The notes below the pieces were generated by a model. It was not told the origin of the DNA. It searched no databases and saw nothing but the letters and a program-made list of their open reading frames with translations. Shown here one piece after another: positions 23,297 to 34,508 of a stretch of 49,589 nt of DNA (within the stretch, counting starts at the first letter, position 1; the number at the start of each line of letters is the position of its first letter). The translations under genes and the position numbers were made by a program. The stretch lies in NCBI GenBank assembly GCA_900169235.1, contig FWCC01000086.1, positions 1 through 49,589 of the forward strand, written 5' to 3'. The stretch comes from Zarea fungicola. Taxonomy: Eukaryota; Ascomycota; Sordariomycetes; Hypocreales; Cordycipitaceae.

Positions 23297-26200
23297 TGTG
23301 ACTACTGCAGAGCTCCAATGATGTTTCTGTATGAGATGAGGAGGACTCTGTACTTTGCGACCTGAATGAAGCCCACAAAGCTCTAATGAAAGGGAGGGGG
23401 GGATAAAAGAAACAAAATCACCACGAGGGTAAAGGAGGAAGGTAAATGTGAGAGCGTCCGGGGACACATTTATATATACGTCCGGGACGAGGGCCTTCAC
23501 TTGGGCCTCGGCGACGGCCCCTCCCCTCCCATTTGAATGGTGGGAAGTGATAAACACTCTGGGGAAGCAGGGTCCAGATGCTCAAGGAGGCAAACGGTGC
23601 AAATCACCTCGGAAGCCAGAGACAGAGCCAGCTGCTGTGTAGACCTGCAACTGCATGTTGATTTGCCTGCGTGATGCAGAGTCAGGCGTCCGAGAGCCAA
23701 GCCTGAGGTGGCGGAGGAGGGTGCCTATTCGAGACTAGCGAATGCTGTCGACAGACAAAAGAACCTTTTCAGAAAACCGGAGTGGCCTAAAACCAAAGCC
23801 TGGTCGAGTGGTATGTGGAGAGTGCCGAGCCTTTCTTGCGGGTCACTTGAAATGTAGTAGATTTGCAAATTATGCTTTTTTGGTGGAGGAGCAGAAGATG
23901 GTGGGATGGTGTGCGGCCGGATGGCCCTTGACATGCGGTGGCGTGCGAGCCTGCTGTGATGGCGGTCGTGGCGTCGTGTAGTGGTTGCAGAAAAAGACAG
24001 GCAAACAGGTTCTTCTCTCGTGGCTTGAAAACTCTGATTTCTCCGTTTGTTCTTAGGGCTTTCTGGAAAGACGCTAGGTCTCGCCATCTGCTTGGATTTT
24101 GATGATGGAAACAGCAGCAAGATGCTGGTAATGGCTGTCGGACAAGATGGTGATGCTCTACAGGTAGACGAGAGGATGAAAATGGGGCAGGCAGAGGCAG
24201 CCAGCCAGCTGGTTAGGCGAGGCTGTGGGGCGGCAATAAGGTTGTACATACATGATAAAGATGCGCTAGAGACACCAGCAGCCTACCTTAGTACCTAGTT
24301 AGAGGAAACGGCTCTACTGATACGTCTGATGGAGAGCTTGCAGCTAGTTACTGGTAGATAGATATTGGGGCATTTTGGGCCGTTTGGGGGAAACTGGGGC
24401 AAGTAACAGTCAGGACAGGGTACTGGCCCCCGCCTGCAAAACTTGCCGTTATCATCACCATGAGCCACAGCCAAGAAGTCCACTAAGTGCCTACTAGGTA
24501 GGTAAAAGGCAAACGGGAATCCTGCCGCTGAGGACGGGATGGGCTGCCATCCATCAGCTTTTCTGCACCCAACTAATCCAAGGACTGCGTAGAATGTCGC
24601 TCGGCCTCCCTTCCCTCTGCTACGATCCGACAAGTCTCAACCATGTATCGCATTCGCCCCAGAGAGCCTCGTTGGTGGCCCAGGTTCACTTGCCCGGCTT
24701 CTCGTGTTGCTGGTTATCCCCCCCCCCGATTTGAGGGGGCGCTGGCTGTTGTGCAGCACTCCTCTGGTATCCCGAAGGCTACTACTTGGCCATACTCATC
24801 AGGCTTAAGTTGGGGCTTCATACCTGCTGCAGGCTTATGCGCATCCAGCGTTTGTTATGTAGCCACCCACCCAGGCTGTCTGTACCGATTGCAAATCCCC
24901 AGATCGTCGCTCATAAAATAACCCTTTTCAGATTGACGGCGTTACCGAGAAAGAAAAGGCTTACATGGCAACTAGCAACAAAAAAACGGACAAAAAACGG
25001 ACAATGTAAAATGGCCACTGACAAACACTATTGCAGCTGGTACAGATGATTGGAAAATGCATGCCACGAGCTGGTGGCGCTCAACTCGCTGTGGCCGAAA
25101 GTAAAACACTGCCCTGCCTCGTCGCCACAGGCTTGTCTAACTAACGTTTTTTCTCCGACCGCCTCAGCGGGACTGTGTCGGTGTTGGGGGCGCGATGATT
25201 GTCGATGGTCTTTTTTAGCGGACGCCACAATGGTATTGTCTTTTCCAGCTCGAAGCTACACTTTGGCCGTGTTGCGACCGTAATTCGATATTGTATTGAG
25301 GCCTAAATAAATGCTCATGTGTTATTAGTGACCATTGCGCATGGATTTGGCGCAGCCAGCATCCTCCTGCACCCTGCACAACATGACAGAATTCCCGGTC
25401 CTCCCACTGTCTCGATGCTGGCCTCGTTTTCGTCCCCACTGGGCGCTCCATTCCGACGGCCGAGCCAGCCCCAAGACTCCACGAGTAAGCAGGACCCAGA
25501 GAGTACCGAAGGGTAAATTTGGCAGTGGACACAAGCTTAGAGGCTAAGACTCAAACGACTCTCTGGTGCTCCCACTTCAAGGACAGTGTCGGGCGGCCGT
25601 TGTCCGCTTGGTGGACGTATCATTCGAGATCTCAAGCTTTGGCGTTATACTTCAAACAGAACAACGGGCATGATATCAATTCAGGATCAGGCCATTTCTT
25701 GCCCTTGCACTCCATACACTATCATTCTACCAATTTCGAAATAGCAGCCTAATGGCCACAAATAACAGCGCTCTGCATGGACGTGGGCCTGTTATCGCTC
25801 GCAATCCTGTTATCCCCGCCGTTGCGGAGCAGTTAATTTATCAAGAAAGAGAAGAAGAAAAAGATAAGTGCGGCGAGGAATACTGGTGACTACTGGCTAG
25901 TTACAATGCTGCCACTCGCCTTTTTTGTCACTACCAGTGTTTTGTTGCTTGGCAGCATGTCACAACAAGTAGAGGCTTGCCTCCAACCAAGCATCTATTA
26001 ATCGCTAAAATAAAATTGCACAAAATTTTCAAGACAAAAGTTATAGTATTATCTTTGCAGCTATAGATTGTTTCGCTTCCGTTTTCGTGATCGTTGTTGA
26101 AACACAACCACAGCCAAGGCCCAAGACCAGCAACCCGTCGCGGCATCTCATGGCATCTTGGCAAGGCCAGCCTACGATTCTGCCATGCAAGGTAGGACAG

Positions 26201-27793
26201 AAATTCATTGTAGCCAAGCTCGTTGGCGAGTAGGCAGCAGGCAGAACACATTTCTTACTGTTTTTTTGTTTCCTTTACACCCGGCCAACTACAACTGTCC
26301 ATGCCGTAATCCGCTCCAAACAAGCCACCTCTCTCACATTGTCACAACACAGGCAGCGCGGGTTTGGCCCAGCCTTAGATGTAACCATGTATGGCCGTTG
26401 GAGCTTCCGACATTTGCGATTCACTGGCAATGGCTAGCAAAGGAGAAATTAACCAATACTGAGTTTCCATTACTTAATGATCTTCACTTCTGCACTGGGG
26501 AAACATTGTACATGCCCCGAGGCGTTGTCTGGGGGCCACGGGGAAGAAACTACTGTGACAATAGTTTTGCCGCAAGCTTCATACATTTGCTAGCCCTATT
26601 TGATCTTGCTCAACTTCAGCTGAGCTTGCCTAATAAAGGCCGGGATCACACCCAAAATACGCGGCGGCCTGCTTTGATCCCATCCAACCATGAGCCGCCG
26701 GGCAGCGACGGATAGAGAAGGCCTTTGCATCCCCAGGTTTATCGACTAGCTCCTCCGTCAACGCCATCGAAACGTTGCAACCCGGGCGCCAAACTCCAAC
26801 GATCAGCGTCTCCTTCCAACAGCCCTGTTTCGCCACATGGAAACCAAATCAAAAGCTATCAGGTGTACGGGTGAAGTACCCAGGTGCTAGCCTATCCAAA
26901 AACACAGATAACTTCCCAAGTAGCAACCATTCGTATTACTGGTATTCGTGCCAAGCAAACCATTACCAAAGTGCCGAGCCGGACCAGCTTGGCGTTGAGC
27001 TAGTGGGCAAGGCCACGCCAGTTCCACGACAGACAGAACAGGATTGATTTGCTTCAGCCACTGGCATTATTGGCGCTTTTGTCTGGCAGTCGGAATCCCA
27101 CTTGGCAGGGCACCCTGGTCTGGTTCTCCATGGTGGGTGCGGCGCCACAAACACAAAGCCAGGCCAGGGATCGCGCCCATCTGCGTTGGAAAAGCTGGCT
27201 TGGCGTGCTTTCTTCTTGGACCCGCACGCCGAACAAAAGGACCAACAAGGATTGTCTTCACGTGTGTCCTATGACTAGTCACTGTAGGCACGCGAGACCC
27301 CAGTAAGCCACACCAATCATCTTGAAGTTGGGCTCTCAACATTGATGGAGTTTTACATATCACAGTTAGACTCGACATTGGCATTGTAAAAGGACCGAAG
27401 CTCCCCCGAGCCTTGGCAGTTACGGAGTACACAGCCTTCTCCATCCCGCCTGGAGGATATTCGGTATGTGTCGAAAATAGACTGACAAGGCTTTCAGCTG
27501 CTTGACCTGCAGTGCCGGCCACACGAGAACGCACCAATCGAGAGGACAGCGGGACTGCAAGGTCGGTTCTCCCACGTCTTTAACTACGGAGTACTTTATC
27601 AGTAATCGTAATATCATCAGCCAATAGCTCTAATCAAAAATTAGCCAGTGAACAGGCTCGTTTTCCATACAGCCCAGCGAATCATAACCCACATCGTTGA
27701 GTACACGAGAAATCTATGTGTAATAGCCACTGTAAATCCAATTTTATATACATCCCATACTATTCTAGATTGCCTTGGCATGGTAAAAACAAA
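23297..27793. other. 4.5-kb stretch without a supportable gene
   Basis: The first 300-400 bases are the PTR2 promoter and leader. The rest has only short, mutually overlapping frames in all phases, mixed base composition and no recognised domain, tRNA or transposon terminal repeat. There is a C-run at 24719-24728 and two identical TACGGAGTAC words at 27420-27429 and 27585-27594. It could hold a non-coding RNA, a decayed repeat or simply spacer, and the sequence alone does not decide. Confidence 0.45.
27420..27594. repeat. Two copies of the 10-mer TACGGAGTAC
   Basis: Identical copies at 27420-27429 and 27585-27594, in the same orientation and 165 bp apart. The word is close to palindromic (GTACTCCGTA on the other strand). 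I recall this word as frequent in intergenic DNA of filamentous ascomycetes. Function unknown. Confidence 0.5.
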
Positions 27794-29739
27794 TTAAACC
27801 TGCCGGATGGGCAGAAACTCCCCGCGCGCCCCTGTTAGCATGGCCAGGAAGTACGTGGGCACCTGCTCGTCTGGCAGCGTGATGACGCGCATCTCAAACG
27901 ATTCAAGCAGCCGAACCACGCACTTGAGTACAATCATCTCGGCCACATGTCTTCCGGGGCACGTCCGCGAGCCACCGCCCCAGTTTAGACTATACCGTTC
28001 CAGCGCACGGATTCTTCCTTCTGCGTCTGCAGTGTCGTCTTGTCCATCCGCCTCCTCGGCTGCCTCATGGCCAAGACCAGTACCAGTACACAGCAGCCAG
28101 CGCCTCGGGTCAAACACATCTGCATGCGGTCCACAAATGGCCTCGTTTCGATGCAACGACACGGGGTTGCAGCCCACAGTCGCCCCGGGGGGTATGTAGA
28201 AGCCATGTAGCTGCAGACCCGGACCGTGACGGGGCACCACGCGCGGCAGACTCATGCCTATCACGGGATGGAGACGCATAGCCTCCCTGATGACAGCGCG
28301 GGTGTACTCCAACTCGAGCGCTTCTGCATAGGTAAACGCTTCATGTTTCTTTATCTTTTCCTTTGTCTTCTTCCGCGTCTCCTTCTCCTTCTTCTTATCG
28401 TTCTGGTGTGGGTTGTTTTCTTTTCTTATTCTTGCTTCCCTGATTTCTTCTCTAGCTGTAGCTTGTATTTCGGGATGCGTTCCGAGCATGGCGATGACGG
28501 CTGTAAGTGTCGAGGCGAGCGTCTCATGCCCGGCACCAAAATTGGTCACGGCCATTTTGCGAAGATAGAGCTCTGTGAAGTCAGGCTTTTCATTGTGCAG
28601 ATTGACCAAGTCGGCCAATAAGTCTTCCCTCTGGTCACCTGCTGCCGGATTCGACTTGTTCTTGATCCGTCTTCCCACTTTTCGGCTCACATCCTGGCAA
28701 GGCGACACACAAGAATCAGTATACATGAGAAAAGTGGAAAGCAAAACAAGGGGATACGCCTCGCCCATGGGCCGGGAAAAAAAGCCAGTAGTGGAAGAGA
28801 CGTACCGGAAAAAAGGGTTTGAAACCCTTTGGTGTTTGATACGTAACGCCCCAGAGAGTACCCCATACCCTTCCGATCCACCGATGGTTGACTTCTAGTT
28901 TCGTTATGAGAGGGAACAATCCAAAGACGGACTTGCGGCGCCAGCCGAGATAACTTTGGTTGCTCGTATCGCGATCTGTGCCAGATTTGAGCATACCGGG
29001 TGACCAAGAGAGCACCATGGTACCGAGACATTCGACAGCAATGATATGCATCCATTCCTTCAGGTCGAGCTGCATGTACGCCATGGAGTCGAGTGCTGCT
29101 ACGGCCTCTTCCATAACCCTGTCAATGGCTGCCTCGTGTCGCACGGCATTAGCAGCTCGGTAGACGCGGCCTATGAGCCGCCGCTGTAATCTGTATCGAT
29201 GCATATCCATCTCGGAGAGAAGATCCAGATTATCTTCGAAGTGCACATTTAGATACTGGTCTACCTGTGGTCTAGCCAGAGCGGTGGCCACTGTTCACAT
29301 ATTAGCTGCCCAACATGGCTATAGAAGTTCTGACGGGCATAGCCAGCTTACAATAAAAATCGGACTTTTCATAGCCACGTACACCTGTACCTGTCATAAT
29401 CTGTCAATACACTAGGCTGTAAGGAAATAGATCAATAAAAAGTCGCGTACTGTAAATTATATCATACGCTTCCTTGGAATCGAACCAGACCTCATTCGGT
29501 CCAACTCGTACTACAGGGCCATAGTGGCGATGCAGCCATTTCGCCAATGTAGCGGTGGTACCATTTTTGGCATGGTATGCGTACCAAATATTTGACACAG
29601 CCGCCAGTTTCGGTCCTGGGATTTGAGAAAGGGGTCCAAAGAATAACCGTTTCACAACGACGGCAACTAGGAGAGTGCCCAGCGCGACGCAGAGAAGGCC
29701 CAGCGTCTGCGCGAACCACATTAACAAGCCGAATGCCAT
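27794..29739 (-). CDS. Cytochrome P450 monooxygenase
   Basis: An ER-anchored haem-thiolate monooxygenase, substrate unknown. Exons 29739-29451, 29390-29352 (39 nt), 29290-28806 and 28693-27794 join to 1713 nt, 570 aa. Residues about 3-32 form the membrane anchor, followed by the hinge LSQIPGPKLA. The I-helix has GAGHET at about 324-329, the K-helix ExxR is Glu408/Arg411 in REAMR, and the haem loop is WGGGSRTCPGRH with Cys516. The usual Phe of the haem motif is Trp. A Lys/Arg/Glu-rich insertion of about 30 residues (361-389) lies before the K-helix and lengthens the protein beyond the typical 500-530 aa. The start is the first ATG; an open frame upstream has none. The MFS gene upstream on the same strand may be its partner. 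Confidence 0.92.
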
Positions 29740-30270
29740 CTTGATCGATTTACGCCCCAGAGATGTCGTTACCAAATAGAGTCTATCATGTGACAGCGCA
29801 GCAGGCTAACTCTGAGGTCAGCGAAAAAGTCTTTCCGTGAGGCCAACCCCGCAAGAGTTCGTGGGCTGTCTATCTTGAACCCGTAGCATGCGGAGGCATA
29901 TCTGCTCAATGGCTTTGAATCACTCAAAATCACAGAAAGAGAATATTCTATTGCACTGGGCGTAGCTACTCAGTGCAGTTTTATCGAAGCAGTTGCGGCT
30001 ATGCTAAGCCCACAGATTTTGTTAAAAGGAAAAATGGGTCGCTGTGATGTGTGCATGAGGCAAGGTGGTGAGCTTCCAGATAGAAGCAAATGAAGCCAGC
30101 CTTTAGTAAAATCAGGCGGGATAAAAACTTGGTAATTCATATATATGTGCAATTTTTCTAAGCTCGTATATCTATGCCATAACTTTAGTTTTTTATTAAC
30201 TTCAAATGTCCCACTTGAGCAGTTTCTACCATTAGATTCGTATTTTATCCTGGTCGGCTGTGTCCGCGCT
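29740..30270. other. Intergenic region upstream of the P450
   Basis: P450 promoter plus the 3' region of the MFS gene. AT-rich from 29990 to 30240. No gene seen. Confidence 0.5.
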
Positions 30271-31863
30271 TCACCTATTGTCCTTCCTCTCCATCTGCCT
30301 CCATTGCATTCCCTTGAGAGCAAGGAGGATCAAAGGGCCGAGACAAATAAAAAGCAGACTCCCTACAATCGAAAAGGCCTTGCCCACACCAATCGCCCTC
30401 ACCAGCGGCACAATCGCTGCCGTCGCGCCGGCGCCCACCAGGCATCGCCCCAGGTTATTCGCCGCCGTCGCCGTGCCAGCCTTGCCCGGGTTCGTGTCCA
30501 CGAGCAGCACGTTGGTTGAGTTGGTCATCCCAATGAGCCCGATGCCCAGAAACAGCATGACGACACACAGCACCGCAAGGGGCGCGTGGTAGTGCACCGC
30601 CCAGCCCCAGACGACGAGGCACGTGCCGCAGAGCAGCATCAGCGGGATGCCCACCTCGAGGCGCACGCGCTCAATGGGGAAGTTGGTCATGTCCATCTGG
30701 CGGCTGCGGTCAAAGGGCACGCCGGCGCGGGTGCAGTGGCGCTTATAGTTCCACGTCATGGCCGGGCCCACGAGGAGGGCGGCGATGATGGAGCCGACGG
30801 ACATGGGTAGGTACATGAGGCCGACCTGCGTCTCGTTGAGGTGGTAGCGGTCGTGGAAGACGGCTGGCATGGTGGCGATGATGCAGTAGAAGCCGGCAAA
30901 GATGAGGCTGCTGCTCCAGAGAAGGAGTCCGGAGGAGCGGCGAAAGAGGAGCAGGACGGCTTCGAGGAAGTTTGGCGGCTTGAACGTGAACTTTCTCTTG
31001 CTGGCTGTGCTGGCCATGGTTGTGAGATTTCCTTCCAGATCTGCCTCAGCAGCCTTGCGCTTCGCTCTGCGTCGCTGGGACAGCTGGAGGAGAGAACGGT
31101 AGGCACGTGGCGGTGAGATGGATCCATCGCCAACAATGTGTCGACAGGTTTCGGGAAAGAATGCAACAATGAGCAGGAGCATGACTCCAGCCACGATGGC
31201 GAGGAACCAGAAGATGGAACGCCATCCGAGATACTGTGAGAGCACACCTCCTAGAACGGGACCCAGGGATGGGGCAAGAACAGTTGGGATGATGGTAAAT
31301 CCCACATACTGGCCTCTCTCCGCCGAAGTCACCACATCGGCCACAACGGCAGTGCAGAGGGCCACGGTACTGCTGGACCCAGCAGACTGCAAGCAGCGCA
31401 GCGCGAGTACAGAAGCGTAGTTCGGTGCCAGCGCGAGACCGATGTCAGCCGCAATGTAGAGAACAAAGCAAAGGATATATGCCGGCCGTCGACCGCCTGC
31501 ATCCGCGAGCGAGCCAACAAACATAGGCGTGATGCCTTGGAAGATCATGTAAGTGGTAATGGTCAGGTTCACCTTGGTCGGGGATATGTGCAGGCTCTGA
31601 CCAATGGGAATTAGTGCAGGCAGGTAAATCTGGGCAGAAATGGGCGAGACAATTGCCGTAGCTGAGGCGCCGAGCACAAGAAGTCGCTTTGTCGTTGTGG
31701 AGTGGACGGAATACGGAGCTTGTGAGCTTATACGCTGCACCGGGGCGGCTTCCTCTCCTTCATTTACGACAAATGGCTGCGATGGCATTTCGTCCGCAAT
31801 CTTCTCTTGCTGATGCTGATGCGGATCTCGCTGCTCATTTTCCATTTCAATTGGTTCACCCAT
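30271..31863 (-). CDS. MFS multidrug transporter, QDR/AQR1-like (DHA1)
   Basis: A single-exon gene of 530 aa. After a polar N-terminal tail of about 60 residues come TM1 with SAQIYLPALIPI, the TM2-TM3 loop GSLADAGGRRPA (motif A), and LRCLQSAGSSSTVALC. All are typical of the yeast Qdr/Aqr1/Dtr1 branch, which exports quinidine, weak acids and related compounds. A cytosolic linker with basic residues (RRRAKRKAAEADLEG) separates the halves. The C-terminal half contains NSTNVLLVDTNPGKAGTATAANN, a strongly conserved QDR segment. The first ATG is 31863. The gene lies 531 bp upstream of the P450 on the same strand, so the two could act together in detoxification or metabolite export. That link is inference. 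Confidence 0.92.
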   Translation of the reverse strand: MGEPIEMENEQRDPHQHQQEKIADEMPSQPFVVNEGEEAAPVQRISSQAPYSVHSTTTKRLLVLGASATAIVSPISAQIYLPALIPIGQSLHISPTKVNLTITTYMIFQGITPMFVGSLADAGGRRPAYILCFVLYIAADIGLALAPNYASVLALRCLQSAGSSSTVALCTAVVADVVTSAERGQYVGFTIIPTVLAPSLGPVLGGVLSQYLGWRSIFWFLAIVAGVMLLLIVAFFPETCRHIVGDGSISPPRAYRSLLQLSQRRRAKRKAAEADLEGNLTTMASTASKRKFTFKPPNFLEAVLLLFRRSSGLLLWSSSLIFAGFYCIIATMPAVFHDRYHLNETQVGLMYLPMSVGSIIAALLVGPAMTWNYKRHCTRAGVPFDRSRQMDMTNFPIERVRLEVGIPLMLLCGTCLVVWGWAVHYHAPLAVLCVVMLFLGIGLIGMTNSTNVLLVDTNPGKAGTATAANNLGRCLVGAGATAAIVPLVRAIGVGKAFSIVGSLLFICLGPLILLALKGMQWRQMERKDNR

Positions 31864-33429
31864 AGTTGCTTCTCTAGATGGACAAGGCCAAAGTATCGTA
31901 GCCTGGTGTTTCTGTCCAGTGTTCACTTACGGCTTAAAGTAGAGGAAGGCGGTTTTGTGAGAGCCGCAAAGAAAAGAAAGAGAGAGAAAGAAATGCACGT
32001 GTTGATTTCTTTCGTTCATTCCATCTCTTCAATTAAATACTGCAGCATTCGGAGACTTGGTTGTAGTTCTCAGTCAGGGAGAGAATTCGCGGTAGCCGTG
32101 ATCAACATTCCTCGGGCGACGCACACTTAGACAGCAGCTTTCCGGTGTGTTGCAATCACCAGTAGTAAATGAAGGAATCGGTAAACAATTATTAACAAGT
32201 TAGAAATTGGAGAAAATTCTATCGAATTTATCATACAGAAGATGTGGTAACAGTCTCCGCCTTTGTAGACCGACAAACGGCGCTCAGTCGGCGCCGAGCT
32301 CGGCGAGCGGAATTCGGCACAGCCTAGACCCTCCGAAAGTTCAATAATGGCCACTTCACTACAAATAAGATAGCTTCTATTTGAATGTAGTCGGCTTCTT
32401 GTCCGGGATCGTAATAAGGCTGAGGTCCGTGCCATGTTGGCGATTTAAATACCTTCGTTGACCGACCGTATCGTTTTGCCACCCAGTCGCTCAATAGACA
32501 AATGGAATACAGCCATAATGGCATCATAGCTACATAGAAATGGTTTATTATTTACCGATCATCTAGTTGGAGTTATGAAAACTCTCTCCCGCTGTCGAGA
32601 CATCTACTTGCAACAATACGAAAGCCACGTCGGCCTTGCAGCAATATCATATATTTCCGGTCATATATCCGGCGCGTGGTGTGGCTGACTGTGTGAACAA
32701 GTGCAATACCAACAAGAAGTGTCAAGGCGCAACTAATTCAACTATATTCCGCATGCTTAAACCAGTTTTATTTTAAATATTCCAAACATTTTATCAAAAT
32801 ACAAAATTTCCCCATGGGTAGGTCTCTCAAAACTTGCAATTTCTCAGCCTTCCAAGTTCACACTGGGACTGTACCCTAGAGAGGTACTAGACTTCGTGGT
32901 GTCCAAAGCTGCCCCTACGGCTCAGGGTACATGAAGAAAATAATAGCCAGATGGTAGAAAGCCCATCACTATTTCTTGTACTCATTTTCTCTTCTGTTGA
33001 ATGCCGGAAAGGCAACAATAATGCTACAAATAATATAAGAAGATACATGAACAATGACGTAGTTTTGCCGGACCTGCTTGTATACGATCTTGGTCACTGG
33101 TTACAGCACTGAGCATCGAACAAGAAGGGCTGGCACTTTGCATGGCCATCTCCCCCTCCCAAAAATGCAAATAAAAAATTGCAAATCGGATTGCGAATAA
33201 CGTAAATTTAATACCCAAATACAACTCAAGTATATTAATTTCAAGTAATCGAGGCAAACGGAGACTTGCTGGTTAAGGAGGCGGGGTGACAATTTTCCGG
33301 TGCCGGGTGAATTCCAAGGTGTCCTTTAAACATGTGAAGCTCTGAGGGAGAGTAACTACAAGACAATCGTCACTAGTCCTCGAACAATTTTCCATATTCG
33401 TCCAATAATCAGATTAGCAAAGCGACAAC
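31864..33429. other. 1.6-kb divergent intergenic region between MFS and BOS1
   Basis: This holds the promoters of the minus-strand MFS gene and the plus-strand BOS1. The middle (32130-33250) is AT-rich with only short frames. I see no gene, tRNA or transposon. Confidence 0.5.
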
Positions 33430-34240
33430 ATGGTGAGTGCTCTTGCTCTACCTTTTAATAAACCACATCTTAAATTTCTCTAATATTTTTCAACAGAATG
33501 TCGTCTACAATTCCGCTTTGCGGCAAAGCAAGGCCATCAATAACGACCTGGTGGCACTCGAGTCCAAAGCCCAAGCGACACCCGCCGAGATTGGCAACGT
33601 CTCCGTGACGCTTGCGACTTTCACCAAGGCCATTGACGAGTACAACAGCCTTGCGCGTCAAGAAATCGTGCCTAAAAAACAAGAAGAAGCCTTTGAGCGT
33701 GTCAAGAAGTTCCGCGACGACCTCGCCGGCTTCCGCAGCCAGATCGACAACCTGAAGAAGGCGCGCGAGGACGCACAGTACCGTGACAACCGCGCCGAGC
33801 TGCTTGGCCGCCGACCATATCACGCCAACTCGACGCCCGAGAACCCCTACGCAAACGCCGCGACAACAAGCACCTCGTCGACGTTTCAGCCCAGGCACGG
33901 CGGAGCCGCCGGCGCCCAGCCATCCTATCTGACGACGGGCTCACAGGACGAGATGCGCGAGGCGCACGCGTTTCGGGAGCAGAACTTTTTTGCCAACACG
34001 AATAGTGCGCTGGACGACTACATTGCACGAGGCCAGGCGGTGCTGGGGGATCTGGGCCAGCAGCGAGAGATGCTCAAGAACACGCAAAAGAGGCTGTACG
34101 GCGTGGCCAACACGCTGGGCATCAGCGGCGAGACGATCCGCATGGTGGAGAGGCGGGCGCGCGAGGACAAGTGGATCTTCGCGGTGGGCGTGATTGTCTT
34201 TTTTGCGTTTTGCTGGCTCGTTTTGCACTATCTGCGATGA
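33430..34240 (+). CDS. BOS1: ER-Golgi Qb-SNARE Bos1
   Basis: A SNARE for vesicle fusion between ER and Golgi. Exon 1 is only the ATG (33430-33432). A 64-nt intron (33433-33496, GTGAGT to CAACAG) follows, then 33497-34240. The protein is 248 aa. It begins NVVYNSALRQSK and has an N-terminal helical region (to about residue 95), a Pro/Ser/Thr linker, a SNARE motif (about 155-220, with ARGQAVLGDLGQQREMLKNTQKRLYGVANTLGIS), and a C-terminal membrane anchor (WIFAVGVIVFFAFCWLVLHYL). The layout and the NPYAN linker fit Bos1/membrin. Without splicing there is no good in-frame ATG, which supports the start-codon exon. Confidence 0.93.
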
Positions 34241-34508
34241 AGAAGAGGAATAAGAAGCAGCAAGCAAAACTCGGCAGCTGCCTACAAGAGAAAGGGAAAG
34301 GGAGCACGGACAATAGATCGAGGATTACTGAACTTGGGAGCATGGAGCGCGGCGTCTGGTATTCTGATTCGGAAGAAAAAATCAATCTGTGGCATATTAC
34401 ACAAACGCAGCAAGCGAGCAGACTTTTTCCTGTTTTTTTTTTTTTCCTTTTCATTTTCATTCTTTACTTATAATGGGCCTCTTCTTGCAGCACACTTTTT
34501 CCTCCTTC

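Noticed and set aside
26158..26715. 185-codon frame in the gene-free interval
   Set aside because: No ordered hydrophobic pattern, no family motif, frames on the other strand overlap it, and the composition resembles the surrounding non-coding DNA.
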